Notes: a model not told the origin generated them from the letters alone. Numbered from the stretch's first letter, positions 14,693 to 25,224 are shown. The stretch: DNA of 64,000 nt from Neobacillus niacini (GCF_000759675.1 NZ_BAWM01000152.1:62001-126000); one strand, 5' to 3'. Made by a program: numbers and translations.

Positions 14693-17278
14693 TTATACCT
14701 TATTTAATTTTACTTGTAGTGGTAAACTTCCTTCTTCATCAAAAATAATAAGTTCATTTTCCTGTTTTAAGATACTTGTAGGTATTTTATATTCTTCTTG
14801 AGGTCCGATTTGCCAGTATCGTCCTAAACAAAAACCATTCACCCAGAAAGTTCCTTTTGATAACCCATCTAAACGTATCTTCACTTTTACATCATCAGTA
14901 GATTGCAATGATGTTGTAAATGTGGTTTTATACCAACATGGTCTGACCTCGTCATTACTTAATAGATGATCAATCCTTTGCCATTCGTTCGGTTCGGTTA
15001 AAAGAGCAGCGCTTTGCATTTTCCAATGTTCTATCTGATTTTCTTCCTTGTATAAATAAAGCTTTAATTTCGAAATTCCTTTGAGCCCCTGCCCATCAAA
15101 TTCAAATTCATTAAAGCCATCATTTAAGAGATGACCTACATCAGCCACTCCATATGGTGCATCAAAACGATTCCAAGCAGTTTCGTTCGTCATGAGCATG
15201 ACTGGCACCCCGTCATTCAAGCTCAATCTTTGAAGTCCTTCTCCAACAAGTATGGCTTTCTCGAAGCCTTGATCATTGACAAATTCCTTCAAAAATGAAA
15301 TTCTTCCCTCGATTTCGGGAACATTTCTTAATGAATGTGTTTTACCGATACCTTCCACTTTCCAGCCATCTAATAAGTCAACCACAAGTCCATCAAGACT
15401 AGGAGACTCACTTATTCCCTTCGGTTCCCCTAAAGCTTGTGTGAAATTGTAGCGACCCATATTTTGAACCAAGAAGCGGATGCTATTATTGCCTTTTTCA
15501 ACAGGAAGCTCGATAGAAGCTGCCCCTAAATCATTCACAAGTCCTATATATTGATTGTTAAGGAATACTCGTGCTGGATCTTCAATTCTTGGGAAAATTA
15601 AAGTTTTTTGACCAGTTTCGTTCGAATCAAACTGTGCAGTATACGATAAATACCCACTCCATTGTCCAAATGAACTAAAGTTCAGCGGTTTAACTGATTC
15701 CTTGCTCATCGATTCATCCATTTTTTCTGGCGCCTGATACCAATCTGCTAATGAAAATGTAACCTCCCCTTCGGGATCAATGACTTCGCCATCATTCTCC
15801 ACCGTCTTTCGATCGTTCACGATGATTTCAAAACACTCATTTTTACAATCCTTAATGGAAATTACCTGCGGTTTTGACCCGTGAAATAATGTAAATTGCA
15901 ATTCCCCACCACTTAGCTTTTCGTAACGCTGCGGATATGGGCAGGAAATCGAGAGTTCATCAAAATCTTTTACTTGTAAAACTAGTGAGGATTGCTGCCC
16001 TGTTTCATGGTAGACAGTACCAACATTATTTGAAAAACCTGTTGAATATGCAGTTAGTGCTGAAATCTTCACTGTTTTGCCCGCTAATTTTCCTGCTTTC
16101 ATATTCTTTACGACAGGTAAAATTCCATCTGGCTCAATTGTAATACTGAGTTGATATTGATCCTCTGGGCTATAAAGGTTGTGAATTGCACGCTCCGATT
16201 TCGAATTTGTAAGAAACGTAATACTTCCAGCTTTAGTCTGTACTGTTTTGCCTTGCAGCCCTTCAGGTAGTGCGGTACACTCATCAATAGTCGCAGGATT
16301 TGTTAATACCGGTTCGACCCAATCAATAAAGCTGTGAACTCGTTTGATTACCTGATACTTTGGTGTTTCTTGCAAATACTCGGTTAGGGGTGCATCATAA
16401 TCATACGATGTGATCATAAATGTATGTTCACCAATCGTACGACCGCCCCAATGGTCAAAATTCGTTCCTCCGAAAAACATATAATAATTGATGGCTGTAA
16501 AACCTTCCCGCAGCAATTCATATAAAGTTTTTTCTAACATACCTGCTGTCTTTTGATTTGCTTTCGGCCCGCTCCATTGTTCAAACCAACCAACCCAAAA
16601 TTCAAGAACTCCTTTTGGTTGGCCTTCGAATCTCTCATCTAATATTTTTGCATGATCCGCTGCATGAGACCAAAAGTTCCGGAACTCAACCGCTCCTTCA
16701 ACACCGCCATAACAAGTTACTAATGGAACATTAATCCCTCTTGTAATGAGTCCGTCTCGTAAATATTCCATATACTTTTTATCAGGTTTTCCAAGTGCTT
16801 GAAACTCATTTTCAACTTGAACCATAATTACTGTACCTGAATTAGTGATCAAATGGGGAAGAATCCGCGGTACTAATTCGTCAAAATACAGATCTACATA
16901 GTGTAAAAATGGTTCATGATAACAGCGGTATTTCATGTTTTCCTTGGAACTCAGCCACCATGGCAGACCACCGAAATCCCATTCCGCACAAATGTATGGC
17001 CCTGGTCGCAGAATGACATACAGATTTCTTTCTTCACACTTCTTTAGGAAAGTTCCCAAATCTTTATCGTTTGCAAAATCCCATACACCTTCTGCCTCTT
17101 CATGCCAATTCCAAGGAATATAAGTTTCAATACAATTACAGCCTGCTTTTTTTACTTTATCTAGCAGTTCATCCCACTCTGCACGAGGCAGGCGAAAATA
17201 GTGAACAGCTGCTGACTTGATGAAAACCCGATTCCTATCAATAATCCAGCTATTTTTATCAAATTGAATACTCGCCAT
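14693..17278 (-). CDS. GH35 family beta-galactosidase
   Basis: An 861-residue glycoside hydrolase with no signal peptide, so probably cytoplasmic. The GH35 barrel fills residues 1-330: HYFRLPRAEW, ETYIPWNWHE, LRPGPYICAEWDFGGLPWWL, the acid/base Glu158 in VENEF and the probable nucleophile Glu226 in LEFWVGWFEQW, then NYYMFFGGTNF. Beta-sandwich domains complete the protein. GH35 enzymes remove terminal beta-galactose; exo-glucosaminidases also belong to the family. It is the last gene of the operon with GH88, heparinase-like and DUF624 genes, overlapping the DUF624 gene by 20 bp. The exact substrate here is inferred, not shown. Confidence 0.92.
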   Translation of the reverse strand: MASIQFDKNSWIIDRNRVFIKSAAVHYFRLPRAEWDELLDKVKKAGCNCIETYIPWNWHEEAEGVWDFANDKDLGTFLKKCEERNLYVILRPGPYICAEWDFGGLPWWLSSKENMKYRCYHEPFLHYVDLYFDELVPRILPHLITNSGTVIMVQVENEFQALGKPDKKYMEYLRDGLITRGINVPLVTCYGGVEGAVEFRNFWSHAADHAKILDERFEGQPKGVLEFWVGWFEQWSGPKANQKTAGMLEKTLYELLREGFTAINYYMFFGGTNFDHWGGRTIGEHTFMITSYDYDAPLTEYLQETPKYQVIKRVHSFIDWVEPVLTNPATIDECTALPEGLQGKTVQTKAGSITFLTNSKSERAIHNLYSPEDQYQLSITIEPDGILPVVKNMKAGKLAGKTVKISALTAYSTGFSNNVGTVYHETGQQSSLVLQVKDFDELSISCPYPQRYEKLSGGELQFTLFHGSKPQVISIKDCKNECFEIIVNDRKTVENDGEVIDPEGEVTFSLADWYQAPEKMDESMSKESVKPLNFSSFGQWSGYLSYTAQFDSNETGQKTLIFPRIEDPARVFLNNQYIGLVNDLGAASIELPVEKGNNSIRFLVQNMGRYNFTQALGEPKGISESPSLDGLVVDLLDGWKVEGIGKTHSLRNVPEIEGRISFLKEFVNDQGFEKAILVGEGLQRLSLNDGVPVMLMTNETAWNRFDAPYGVADVGHLLNDGFNEFEFDGQGLKGISKLKLYLYKEENQIEHWKMQSAALLTEPNEWQRIDHLLSNDEVRPCWYKTTFTTSLQSTDDVKVKIRLDGLSKGTFWVNGFCLGRYWQIGPQEEYKIPTSILKQENELIIFDEEGSLPLQVKLNKV

Positions 17279-17921
17279 ACTGGCTCTCCCTTTCTATTAC
17301 CTCTTTTTGTTCTTCTACATGAGCAAATACCTTCAAAGCTGTTTTCGTTACAATAAAACAATACAAGCTTCCGCTAAAGAAAAATAATGAGCCAGGAAGC
17401 AGCAATAAGATGAATCCGATGACCGCACCGGAAGCAATCATGATGAATGTTTGGATTGGGTATGTAAAAGTTAATAAGAATGCTGTTTTTATATATTGAA
17501 AAAATGGTAAGTCATAATGGACATAGAGTGGTATGAAATATAGGACAACGGCCAAAAATACCAGCAATAATCCGACAGATAGGATTGACAATAGCATAAA
17601 TGGCAACCCATCTAAGGATTGAAATAACATGACATCCATTACAAAAACAGCACCAACAATCAATAATAAGTAACCGTAAAGATTGGCTTTCACAAATTCA
17701 TCCTTATATTTATTCCAAAACAAGCTAGAGATCGATACCTGTTCCTCTTCCCTAATTAGTTTTCGCATTACCGCAAACATGGCTACAGTCGCTGGCATTA
17801 TACCGATTAAGACAAAGCCTAGTAGAGAAAACAAAATCCATAAAATGTTTGTATAAGCAATCAGCATGACTTTCTCTGAAATTCGATAAATCCCTGAAAG
17901 CATTCCTTTCATTTCCATCAT
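17259..17921 (-). CDS. DUF624 (YesL-family) membrane protein
   Basis: A 220-residue integral membrane protein with about five hydrophobic helices (near residues 20-45, 75-100, 110-135, 145-170 and 172-190). The N-terminal pattern LMLIAYTNILWILFSLLGF plus PATVAMFAVMRKLIREEE marks DUF624/YesL. These genes nearly always sit beside YesM/YesN regulators, ABC sugar transporters and lyases in Bacillus and Paenibacillus. A role in import has been suggested but not established. The start ATG follows AGGTGA. It overlaps the GH35 gene by 20 bp, which indicates translational coupling. Confidence 0.88.
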   Translation of the reverse strand: MMEMKGMLSGIYRISEKVMLIAYTNILWILFSLLGFVLIGIMPATVAMFAVMRKLIREEEQVSISSLFWNKYKDEFVKANLYGYLLLIVGAVFVMDVMLFQSLDGLPFMLLSILSVGLLLVFLAVVLYFIPLYVHYDLPFFQYIKTAFLLTFTYPIQTFIMIASGAVIGFILLLLPGSLFFFSGSLYCFIVTKTALKVFAHVEEQKEVIERESQYGEYSI

Positions 17922-17964
17922 ATTTCACCTATCTTTTCGGTTATATTTGTCTCATCAGCTGGTG

Positions 17965-20094
17965 CTATTTAATAAGAATCACTTCTTCTTCGGCACCCTT
18001 TCTTTTTATGAGAACAATTTCTCCAAAAAGCTGAGTCCCGTCAATACAATATGACATTCGGTGCAGGGAAGGTTTTTTATGACAAACGATTATCAAATGC
18101 TCCTCATCCAGATGTGGTATAAAAATTTTAAATGCTTGTGCATCTTTCCGATCCACTATCTCTCCAAACAAATCATAAACTTCGACCGTTGTCACAGTTG
18201 GTATTGCCTTGTCACCGGCTCTCTGAGGGTATATAAGCTGCATCAAAGCTGTTGGGCCTGTTGATTTTGTTTCATAATGAACACTTTTATTTTTATCAAG
18301 CAGATTGTATTCATACGAGATATGCCCCTCCTTAACTACAGCTGTAAAAGGAGTTGAGTTTATTGGAATGAGATGGAGATTTGCTTCATTCAAATTATCT
18401 GTAAAGCAGCTATTTGTTGAATCATCTAACTTAATTTCTCCGGGTGAAAAATGAAAGTTCTGCGAAAAAGTATGTTCACCTTTACATTCAAACTCATCCA
18501 CAAGCAGCCAGTAATACGGCTTTACAAAGACAATTCTTCTTCGAACATAGACCGGGTCCTTTAAATGTAGGTAACCGTCATGACTACCTTCGACATAATC
18601 AAACTGTTCATCGCTAACCCATTTCGCCATTAGTGGCGCTGCGATTTTGCCAAAGCCCCATGTATCGATACACTCTGTAAATTCAATTCCATCAACAAGG
18701 GTTGTATTATGTGCGTTTGCACTTTTTAATTCTCTTCTTACTGGATACCTGTCACTGTAATTATATCTTCCAAGATCCGTTAAAAACTCTTTGCCGTATG
18801 CATGGACGTCCAGATGAAAAAGATCCGCGTGTCCATGACCACCACCTAATTGTCCGCAATGAAAGTATAAATAAAGTGCATCCTCGTCCCATCCTGAACG
18901 CATAAAAAAGTTCCCTGAATCCTCAAATCCACCAGACAAATCCTTTGGTTTTTCTACAGGAAGATTGGTGTAAAAGTCAATTCCCTCTAACCCAAATTCC
19001 CACATGTTCTCATAATCAATGGTTGGGAAACCTCCGAATTTTAAGATAGGATCCTTTAAAAGGATGGCCGCTCGTGTAATGATATCCCTGAGGTCAAAAC
19101 TGTCACTATCACCTTTCATCGGCTGATGATGATTAGGCTTAGCCATGAATAGGTCTGCATACACCATTTTTCTTGCAGCATTTATTATTAATTTATCGAC
19201 TTCAATTTGATTATTTTCACTCAGGTGAATCGTACTTAAATAACATAAAAGAACTTCATTATGATACATTGGGGATTGTTCCCAGTGCATTCCATCTTTC
19301 ATAATTTGAAGACGCGCGGTGATCCTTAATCGCTCTAAACTTAATGTTTGCCAAATGCTTGCCTGATTAAATTCGTTTAAAAAAATAGAAAGTTCAAATA
19401 AAGCTTTGTTCTCGATGACACCCCAATTACTAATTGCTTTCCAATTCGTAAAATCACTTGCTAGATGTTGGGCATGCTCAAATAAAGAAAGCAGCATTTT
19501 TTCAAAATTCTGTGTTGTAAAATGGGGACTATTTCTAAAATAATAATAAGCTTTAATCCAGTTACTGCTTCTTATGCCGGCATCAATCGTCCGCCATGTC
19601 AGTGATGCCGAATTAGCTTGTTTAGGATTACAGTCAATCCAGTCTGAGAGCTGTTCACAAAAGGTTTGTGCATACCTTTCATTCCCTGTTAGTAAGTAGG
19701 CTTGGCCAAGAGGGATAAAAAATCGGTGTCTGTTTAACATATACGTCCATTCTGGGTCGTCAAAAGGAATATGGCTCCAATCTATTTTTCCTTTGAATGA
19801 AACAGGGATATTTGTCCGTTCCATATCCCAGGCTTCTTGAAACACAAACACTTGATTGACGACTTGTTCAGCTACAGCGTACACACGTTCAATGTCCTTT
19901 GGATAATGGATTTTTGCAAATTCCACAAGATGTTCTATTTCATGATTGTAAAAATAAAGCTTCGGTTCTTCTCTTTTTAGAAAATGAATATTTAATAAAT
20001 CAAGGGCTTCCTTGAATTTGTTCTGAATAAATGCCTTTTTTACCTCGAAAAGACTAGGATGATCTAGATTAAGCAAGTTCCAAAGTGTGCTCAT
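17965..20094 (-). CDS. Heparinase II/III family polysaccharide lyase
   Basis: A 709-residue protein without a signal peptide. The N-terminal two-thirds is an alpha/alpha toroid with NSASLTWRTIDAGIRSSNWIKAYYYF and NWKAISNWGVIENKALFEL. The C-terminal part is the heparinase II/III beta-sandwich with GGGHGHADLFHLDVHAYGKE and FLTDLGRYNYSD. Family members (PL12, PL15, PL17, PL21, PL33 and relatives) cleave uronic-acid-containing polysaccharides or oligosaccharides by beta-elimination. A cytoplasmic location next to GH88 suggests an oligosaccharide lyase that finishes imported products. I cannot assign a PL family from the sequence alone. Confidence 0.88.
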   Translation of the reverse strand: MSTLWNLLNLDHPSLFEVKKAFIQNKFKEALDLLNIHFLKREEPKLYFYNHEIEHLVEFAKIHYPKDIERVYAVAEQVVNQVFVFQEAWDMERTNIPVSFKGKIDWSHIPFDDPEWTYMLNRHRFFIPLGQAYLLTGNERYAQTFCEQLSDWIDCNPKQANSASLTWRTIDAGIRSSNWIKAYYYFRNSPHFTTQNFEKMLLSLFEHAQHLASDFTNWKAISNWGVIENKALFELSIFLNEFNQASIWQTLSLERLRITARLQIMKDGMHWEQSPMYHNEVLLCYLSTIHLSENNQIEVDKLIINAARKMVYADLFMAKPNHHQPMKGDSDSFDLRDIITRAAILLKDPILKFGGFPTIDYENMWEFGLEGIDFYTNLPVEKPKDLSGGFEDSGNFFMRSGWDEDALYLYFHCGQLGGGHGHADLFHLDVHAYGKEFLTDLGRYNYSDRYPVRRELKSANAHNTTLVDGIEFTECIDTWGFGKIAAPLMAKWVSDEQFDYVEGSHDGYLHLKDPVYVRRRIVFVKPYYWLLVDEFECKGEHTFSQNFHFSPGEIKLDDSTNSCFTDNLNEANLHLIPINSTPFTAVVKEGHISYEYNLLDKNKSVHYETKSTGPTALMQLIYPQRAGDKAIPTVTTVEVYDLFGEIVDRKDAQAFKIFIPHLDEEHLIIVCHKKPSLHRMSYCIDGTQLFGEIVLIKRKGAEEEVILIK

Positions 20095-20127
20095 AGCCTT
20101 TCCCCCTCTTCGTGGTCAATGGTAAAG

Positions 20128-21252
20128 TTACTCATACCAATAGCCTTTATGATTTTTCTCTAAACGCATCAAAGCCTCAAGGTAAAAGTAATCTCCCCAA
20201 ATCATATAATCATCTGTTGCCAAGTTACCATGAACATGATAAGAACCATGTTTAAGTAGCCCTTCCGCATCTTTTTCACTTTTTGTTGAATAATTTTCTA
20301 CAAGCGATTTCATCATCTTATGGATTGCATCTTCAAAATATGATCGATCTGGGTCGTCTTCCTGTAAATGACTGATTAATTCTAGTAGTCCACACAGCGC
20401 TATTGAAGTTGCCGAACTATCACGCGGTGTATTTCCATCAACAGGCGCACTAAAGTCCCAATACGAGACATGGTCTTCTGGTAAATGTTCAATAAAATAT
20501 TTAGAAACTCTTTTTGCTGTTTTTAAATATGATAGATTTTTCGTATAGTGATAGGAAAGGGCAAATCCATAGATTCCCCACGCCTGACCACGTGTCCATG
20601 TCGACCCATTTGTATATCCTTGATGGGTTGCTCCTCCGATGGGCTCACCTGTTTCTTGGTTAAAGAAAAACGTATGATAGGAACTGTCATCACCACGAAT
20701 AAGATAACGCCTGCTTTTTTCCGCTTGAGCTTCAGCGACATCCCGGTATTTAGGATCTCCTGTTTGTTCACTCGCCCAATAGAGAATCGGGAGATTAAGC
20801 AGACAATCAATAATAATCCTTCCGCCTTCTTTTTCATCGTTTTTTGGCCCCCACGCTTGCAGATACTGACCTTTTTCACGCCAACGGCTAAGCAACTTAT
20901 CTGCAGCTTGTAATGTTAGTTCTCTTGCTGCCTCGTTTTTTTCAATCATCCATTGGGCTTTTGAAGAAAGCGAATACAAAAATCCAATGTCGTGATGATC
21001 GAGAACGATATTTTTATTTAGGCGATTTTGAAAACTTTCAACCGTTTTTTGCGCCTTACCTTTAAAAATAGGATCATTAGAATATTCATAACACAGCCAT
21101 AACATGCCTGACCAAAAGCCATCGGTCCAGTCATCATTATCGTTCAACTCATATTTTTTGCCATTCATACTAACGTGCGGGAATAACTCACCGAAACGGC
21201 AAATATTATTCCTAGTTTTTTCTATTGCATCTTCAATCGCTAATTTCCACAT
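20128..21252 (-). CDS. GH88 unsaturated glucuronyl hydrolase
   Basis: A 374-residue cytoplasmic alpha/alpha barrel enzyme. It removes the 4,5-unsaturated uronic acid that polysaccharide lyases leave at the non-reducing end. Asp88 (LDHHDIGF) and Asp149 (RIIIDCLLNLP) fall at the same positions as the catalytic aspartates of the well-studied Bacillus sp. GL1 enzyme (377 residues). DWTDGFWSGMLWL and TRGQAWGIYGFAL are further family motifs. It is first in the four-gene operon and transcribed away from the PL8 gene. Substrate choice (hyaluronan, chondroitin or xanthan disaccharide) cannot be read from sequence. Confidence 0.93.
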   Translation of the reverse strand: MWKLAIEDAIEKTRNNICRFGELFPHVSMNGKKYELNDNDDWTDGFWSGMLWLCYEYSNDPIFKGKAQKTVESFQNRLNKNIVLDHHDIGFLYSLSSKAQWMIEKNEAARELTLQAADKLLSRWREKGQYLQAWGPKNDEKEGGRIIIDCLLNLPILYWASEQTGDPKYRDVAEAQAEKSRRYLIRGDDSSYHTFFFNQETGEPIGGATHQGYTNGSTWTRGQAWGIYGFALSYHYTKNLSYLKTAKRVSKYFIEHLPEDHVSYWDFSAPVDGNTPRDSSATSIALCGLLELISHLQEDDPDRSYFEDAIHKMMKSLVENYSTKSEKDAEGLLKHGSYHVHGNLATDDYMIWGDYFYLEALMRLEKNHKGYWYE

Positions 21253-21654
21253 GAATACATTCTCCTATTCTCTAATCCTTAATCTATTCCTAAACAATTT
21301 CTACTACCCTTATGTATTTAGTTTAAAAGAAAAAAGAGGTAGGAAATATGTGTGATTTATTTAAAAGTGTGCACTATTTTTACCTTGAAATTTCATTTAG
21401 GGTTTGAACACATATTAATATTTCAAAAATTCCGTCAAAATAATTCTCTTATGGGTAAAAATTTTTATCCAAAACTTATTAGATTATGAACTAAAATGAT
21501 TTATTAACTGGTTACTAGGAGGGATAAGAAATTTTAATTTGTTACCGGAGTTTATTTGCGAGGAGGAAGAAAAAAACCTGAATTTTACATTGTCAAAATG
21601 ATGAGGGAAAGAGTTTTTACGAACATTATTAATTTTTTTCGAGGAGAGGAAGTA
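21253..21654. other. Divergent regulatory region between GH88 operon and PL8 lyase
   Basis: 402 bp of AT-rich DNA between oppositely transcribed genes. It must hold both promoters, but I find no convincing -35/-10 pair. On the plus strand there are three Shine-Dalgarno-like sites: AGGAGGG near 21518, GAGGAGGAAG near 21560 and GAGGAGAGG at 21641. Only the last is well placed for an ATG, at 21655. This is the likely target of the AraC-type regulator encoded at 26765-28351. Confidence 0.6.
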
Positions 21655-24600
21655 ATGAGGAGATTAATAAATTTAGTATTGGTTTTCTGTTTAATCGCAG
21701 CTCTACCTGTCCCACTTTTCGAAAGCGCTGCCATGGCAATCGGTGAAACACCTTCTAATCTAGGTTCCGAAGTCAGCCTTGGAGAACTCTTGAAAAATAA
21801 TGAGTTAAACGAAAGTGAAGATGCAGGGACGTTCGCTTCTATGTGGGAAAAGGGACAAAAGCCAACCTATTGGGATTTGCGTAACTGGGCAAACTCAGGA
21901 GGAGCGAATCCACAAGCAAAACTCATCCAAGACCAGGGAAAAAATATAGTTCAAATTGATTTAAACAAGACCGTAGGGTTTTTCCAATATTATAGCTCCA
22001 TCCCTGTAAATCCAAACAGTATCTATCATTTAAATGCAAAAGTCAAAACAAAAGATATTCAAACACCTCATAGCTCGAAAAACGCAGTTACCCTTCGGGT
22101 AGAACAATTAAAAGATAGTACCGTTTTTGTTAGAAATGATCTTGCATTTGTTAAAAATCACAGCGGGGAATCGGATTGGGTGAATTTATCCGGATCCATC
22201 ACGACACGCAGTGATACGAATCATGTCAAGGTGATTCTTATTACGGGACAAGTGTCATCAGGTAATGGCTCAACAGGAACCATTTGGGTTGATTCTATGA
22301 GCATGAAACCCGAAGTTGTTTCGCTCGAAAGTATTACCCTGGACCCTGAGACTCTCGCTATTCCTAAGGAAGATACCGCTGAATTAAGCTATACTCTTAA
22401 TCCTAAGAATGCAACCTTCCAAGAACTTGAATGGTCCTCAAGTAATAAAACGGTAGCAAGTGTGGAGAATGGAAAGGTTACTGGCCATTCCGGTGGTGAT
22501 GCAACAATTACGGTTAGTTCCAAGAACGATCCAAGTATTAAAGCCACAGCCACCGTTACAATCCTAGAGGGAGATATCCCTGTGACAGGAATCTCTTTAG
22601 ATCGCAGCCAGGTTCGTCTAAATGAGGGAAAAGGGACAATTGTAACTCCAACCATATCACCTTCTTATGCAAGCAACCATCAGGTAGTCTGGAGTTCTTC
22701 GAATGAAAACATTGTAAAAGTCAATGGCGGCGTAATCCAAGCTTTGCAGCCTGGAAGTGCTGTTATCACAGCAACAACAGTTGATGGAAACCATCAAGCC
22801 TCCACTGCTATAGTAGTAGATCAGTATGAAGAAGACGAATACGATCAAATGAGAAAGAAATGGGCAAATTATGTTGTTCAAAATACCTATATTGATTTAG
22901 CTAACCCTCTGATAAAACAAAAGATTGACAAACTTTCAGAAGATGCGAAGGTATTATGGACCAGCATGGATAAAAGCGCAGACCGGACATACATATGGGA
23001 GAATGCGTCCAGTAAAACAAATTCCGCTGATGTAACAACTAGTTTTAGAAATTTAAAGACTTTAACAAGTGCCTATGCCACGAAGGGATCCGAACTGCAA
23101 GGTAATCCGGAACTTTTGAAAGATATTATTAAGGCATTGGATTGGATGATCGAAAACCGTTATAACGGTAAACACTACAACAATTGGTGGGATTGGCAAA
23201 TTGGGTCGACACAACTTCTCAATGATATTACAGCCGTATTGTATGAGTATTTAAGTGATGAACAGATAGCCGAATATATGAATTCCATTAAAACCTATGT
23301 TCCAAGGCCAACCCATTATTATGGAGTAGGCGGAGCAACCTGGAGTGTCGAAGCAACAGGGGCAAATCTCGTTGATTTAACAAAGGTCGCTGCGGTCCAA
23401 GGTATTATTTCGAAAGAAGAAGCAAGAGTTATCTCCGGCCGGGATCATTTCCCCGTAATCGAAATAAAACGATCAGGGACGGGAAATGGGCTCTATCCTG
23501 ATGGATCATTTGTCGACCATAGCAATATCGCCTATACAGGAACATATGGTGTCGTGCTGTTAGGGTCAATGGTAGATATGATTTATTTGTTGGAGAATAG
23601 TTCGTTTACATTAAATGAAGAAGATTTAAATAATATATATGACATGATATTGGATGCATTTCAGCCGGTTATTTATCGCGGGCTTATGATGGATATGGTA
23701 AATGGCCGTGCCATCTCAAGAGGAAATGTCCAAGATATCGGCCATGGTATAGGGGCAATCGAGAGGATCATTCAGTATATGGAATTTGCACCGAAGAAAT
23801 ATAAGTCAAAGTTTGAAAGCATGGTGAAATATTGGATATCATCTAATGATTCCGTAAACCTGATTGAACGCTTCAATCGTATTCCTGTTATTACTATGGC
23901 AAATACGATTATGAATGATTCTATTATTCAGTCAAGTGGAGAACTGATCGGTCACTATAACTTTGCTAATATGGACCGTGTCGTTCATAGAAGGCCGGGT
24001 TATGTTTTTGGTATTAGTATGTACTCTGACCGAATTGGTGCCTATGAGGGAAATATGAATGGCGAAAATCAAAAAGGGTTTTATACCGGTTCAGGCATGA
24101 CCTATTTATATAATAATGATTTACAGCAATATAGCGGCGATTTCTGGCCAACGGTTGATTCCTACCGTTTACCTGGAACAACGGTTGATGCGACGAAACA
24201 ACTGCCAGTAGGCGCAGGTACAGGAAGGACTTCCCCGCAATCCTGGGTTGGCGGCAGTACAATTGAAGGATTATATGGGACAAACGGAATGTTCCTAGAC
24301 CAAAGTATTTACGGTATGAGTTTAAAAGGGAAAAAATCATGGTTTATGTTTGATAATGAAGTCATTGCACTTGGGTCGGATATTCAAAGTACTGACGGGC
24401 GGCCAATTGAAACGATTGTCGAAAATAGAAAGTTACTAGACAATGGAAATAATGCACTGTATGTGGATAATCAGGAAATGTCATCTAAACTGGGCTGGAC
24501 GGAAGAAAAAGAAGGCGTTAAATGGGCACATTTAAGTGGAAATGCAAAAGGAAGCGATATCGGCTATTACTTCCCAAAAACTGCTGCCGTAAAATTCCAC

Positions 24601-25224
24601 AGAGAAGCTAGAACCGGCTCTTGGAAAGAGATTAATACGACTGGCTCCGATCAATTGATTACTAGAAACTATATGAAAATGGCCATCAATCACGGAGTAA
24701 ATCCTAGTGACGGAAGCTACTCCTACGTTCTTCTGCCAAACAAATCAAAAGAAGAGACAGCGAAATACTCAGAAAATCCAGACATCAAGGTTTTAGCTAA
24801 TAATGAAAAAGTTCATGCTGTGAAAGAAAAGAAGTTAAATATCATTGGTGTTAACTTTTGGGAAAATGAAAAAATAACCATTGATAAACTTACAAGCTAT
24901 CAGAAGGCATCTGTCATGTTCAAGGAAATACCAGGTGATATGATTGAAATAGCGGTAAGTGACCCTACTCATAAGCAGGATTCCATCGAGATAGAATTAG
25001 ATTATAATATTAAGTCTTCCATCTTTGTAGATCCTAGAATTCAAATAAAGAAAATCAGTCCAGCTAAAACCAAGCTGGTGATCGATGTTAAAGGGGCAAT
25101 GGGCCAAAGTATTACAGCAAGGTTCAGCCTAAATAATAAACCTTCGAACTGGAAAGACGAATTGGTCTATAGCAATGATTTTGAAGCAGGAGAAATTGGA
25201 ACCTCAGTGAATGGCATCAACTGA
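21655..25224 (+). CDS. Secreted PL8 polysaccharide lyase (hyaluronate/chondroitin/xanthan lyase type), C-terminally truncated
   Basis: A 1189-residue secreted enzyme. I chose the ATG at 21655 because GAGGAGAGG precedes it and a clean signal peptide follows (LINLVLVFCLIAALPVPLFESAAMA). Then come a CBM4/9-like domain (about 40-220), two bacterial Ig-like Big_2 domains (about 222-385), the PL8 alpha/alpha toroid with NNWWDWQIG (about 510), the catalytic His/Tyr segment DGSFVDHSNIAYTGTYG (about 620) and NGRAISRGN (about 684), and the beta domain with FWPTVDSYRLPGTTVD. PL8 enzymes cleave hyaluronan, chondroitin or xanthan by beta-elimination. The frame stops inside a new domain (YSNDFEAGEIG); its continuation lies out of frame at 25225-25718. 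The catalytic region looks intact. Confidence 0.9.
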   Translation: MRRLINLVLVFCLIAALPVPLFESAAMAIGETPSNLGSEVSLGELLKNNELNESEDAGTFASMWEKGQKPTYWDLRNWANSGGANPQAKLIQDQGKNIVQIDLNKTVGFFQYYSSIPVNPNSIYHLNAKVKTKDIQTPHSSKNAVTLRVEQLKDSTVFVRNDLAFVKNHSGESDWVNLSGSITTRSDTNHVKVILITGQVSSGNGSTGTIWVDSMSMKPEVVSLESITLDPETLAIPKEDTAELSYTLNPKNATFQELEWSSSNKTVASVENGKVTGHSGGDATITVSSKNDPSIKATATVTILEGDIPVTGISLDRSQVRLNEGKGTIVTPTISPSYASNHQVVWSSSNENIVKVNGGVIQALQPGSAVITATTVDGNHQASTAIVVDQYEEDEYDQMRKKWANYVVQNTYIDLANPLIKQKIDKLSEDAKVLWTSMDKSADRTYIWENASSKTNSADVTTSFRNLKTLTSAYATKGSELQGNPELLKDIIKALDWMIENRYNGKHYNNWWDWQIGSTQLLNDITAVLYEYLSDEQIAEYMNSIKTYVPRPTHYYGVGGATWSVEATGANLVDLTKVAAVQGIISKEEARVISGRDHFPVIEIKRSGTGNGLYPDGSFVDHSNIAYTGTYGVVLLGSMVDMIYLLENSSFTLNEEDLNNIYDMILDAFQPVIYRGLMMDMVNGRAISRGNVQDIGHGIGAIERIIQYMEFAPKKYKSKFESMVKYWISSNDSVNLIERFNRIPVITMANTIMNDSIIQSSGELIGHYNFANMDRVVHRRPGYVFGISMYSDRIGAYEGNMNGENQKGFYTGSGMTYLYNNDLQQYSGDFWPTVDSYRLPGTTVDATKQLPVGAGTGRTSPQSWVGGSTIEGLYGTNGMFLDQSIYGMSLKGKKSWFMFDNEVIALGSDIQSTDGRPIETIVENRKLLDNGNNALYVDNQEMSSKLGWTEEKEGVKWAHLSGNAKGSDIGYYFPKTAAVKFHREARTGSWKEINTTGSDQLITRNYMKMAINHGVNPSDGSYSYVLLPNKSKEETAKYSENPDIKVLANNEKVHAVKEKKLNIIGVNFWENEKITIDKLTSYQKASVMFKEIPGDMIEIAVSDPTHKQDSIEIELDYNIKSSIFVDPRIQIKKISPAKTKLVIDVKGAMGQSITARFSLNNKPSNWKDELVYSNDFEAGEIGTSVNGIN

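Noticed and set aside
21556..21654. Upstream TTG start for the PL8 lyase giving 33 more residues
   Set aside because: The extension would place charged residues before the signal peptide, and the ATG at 21655 has a better ribosome site.
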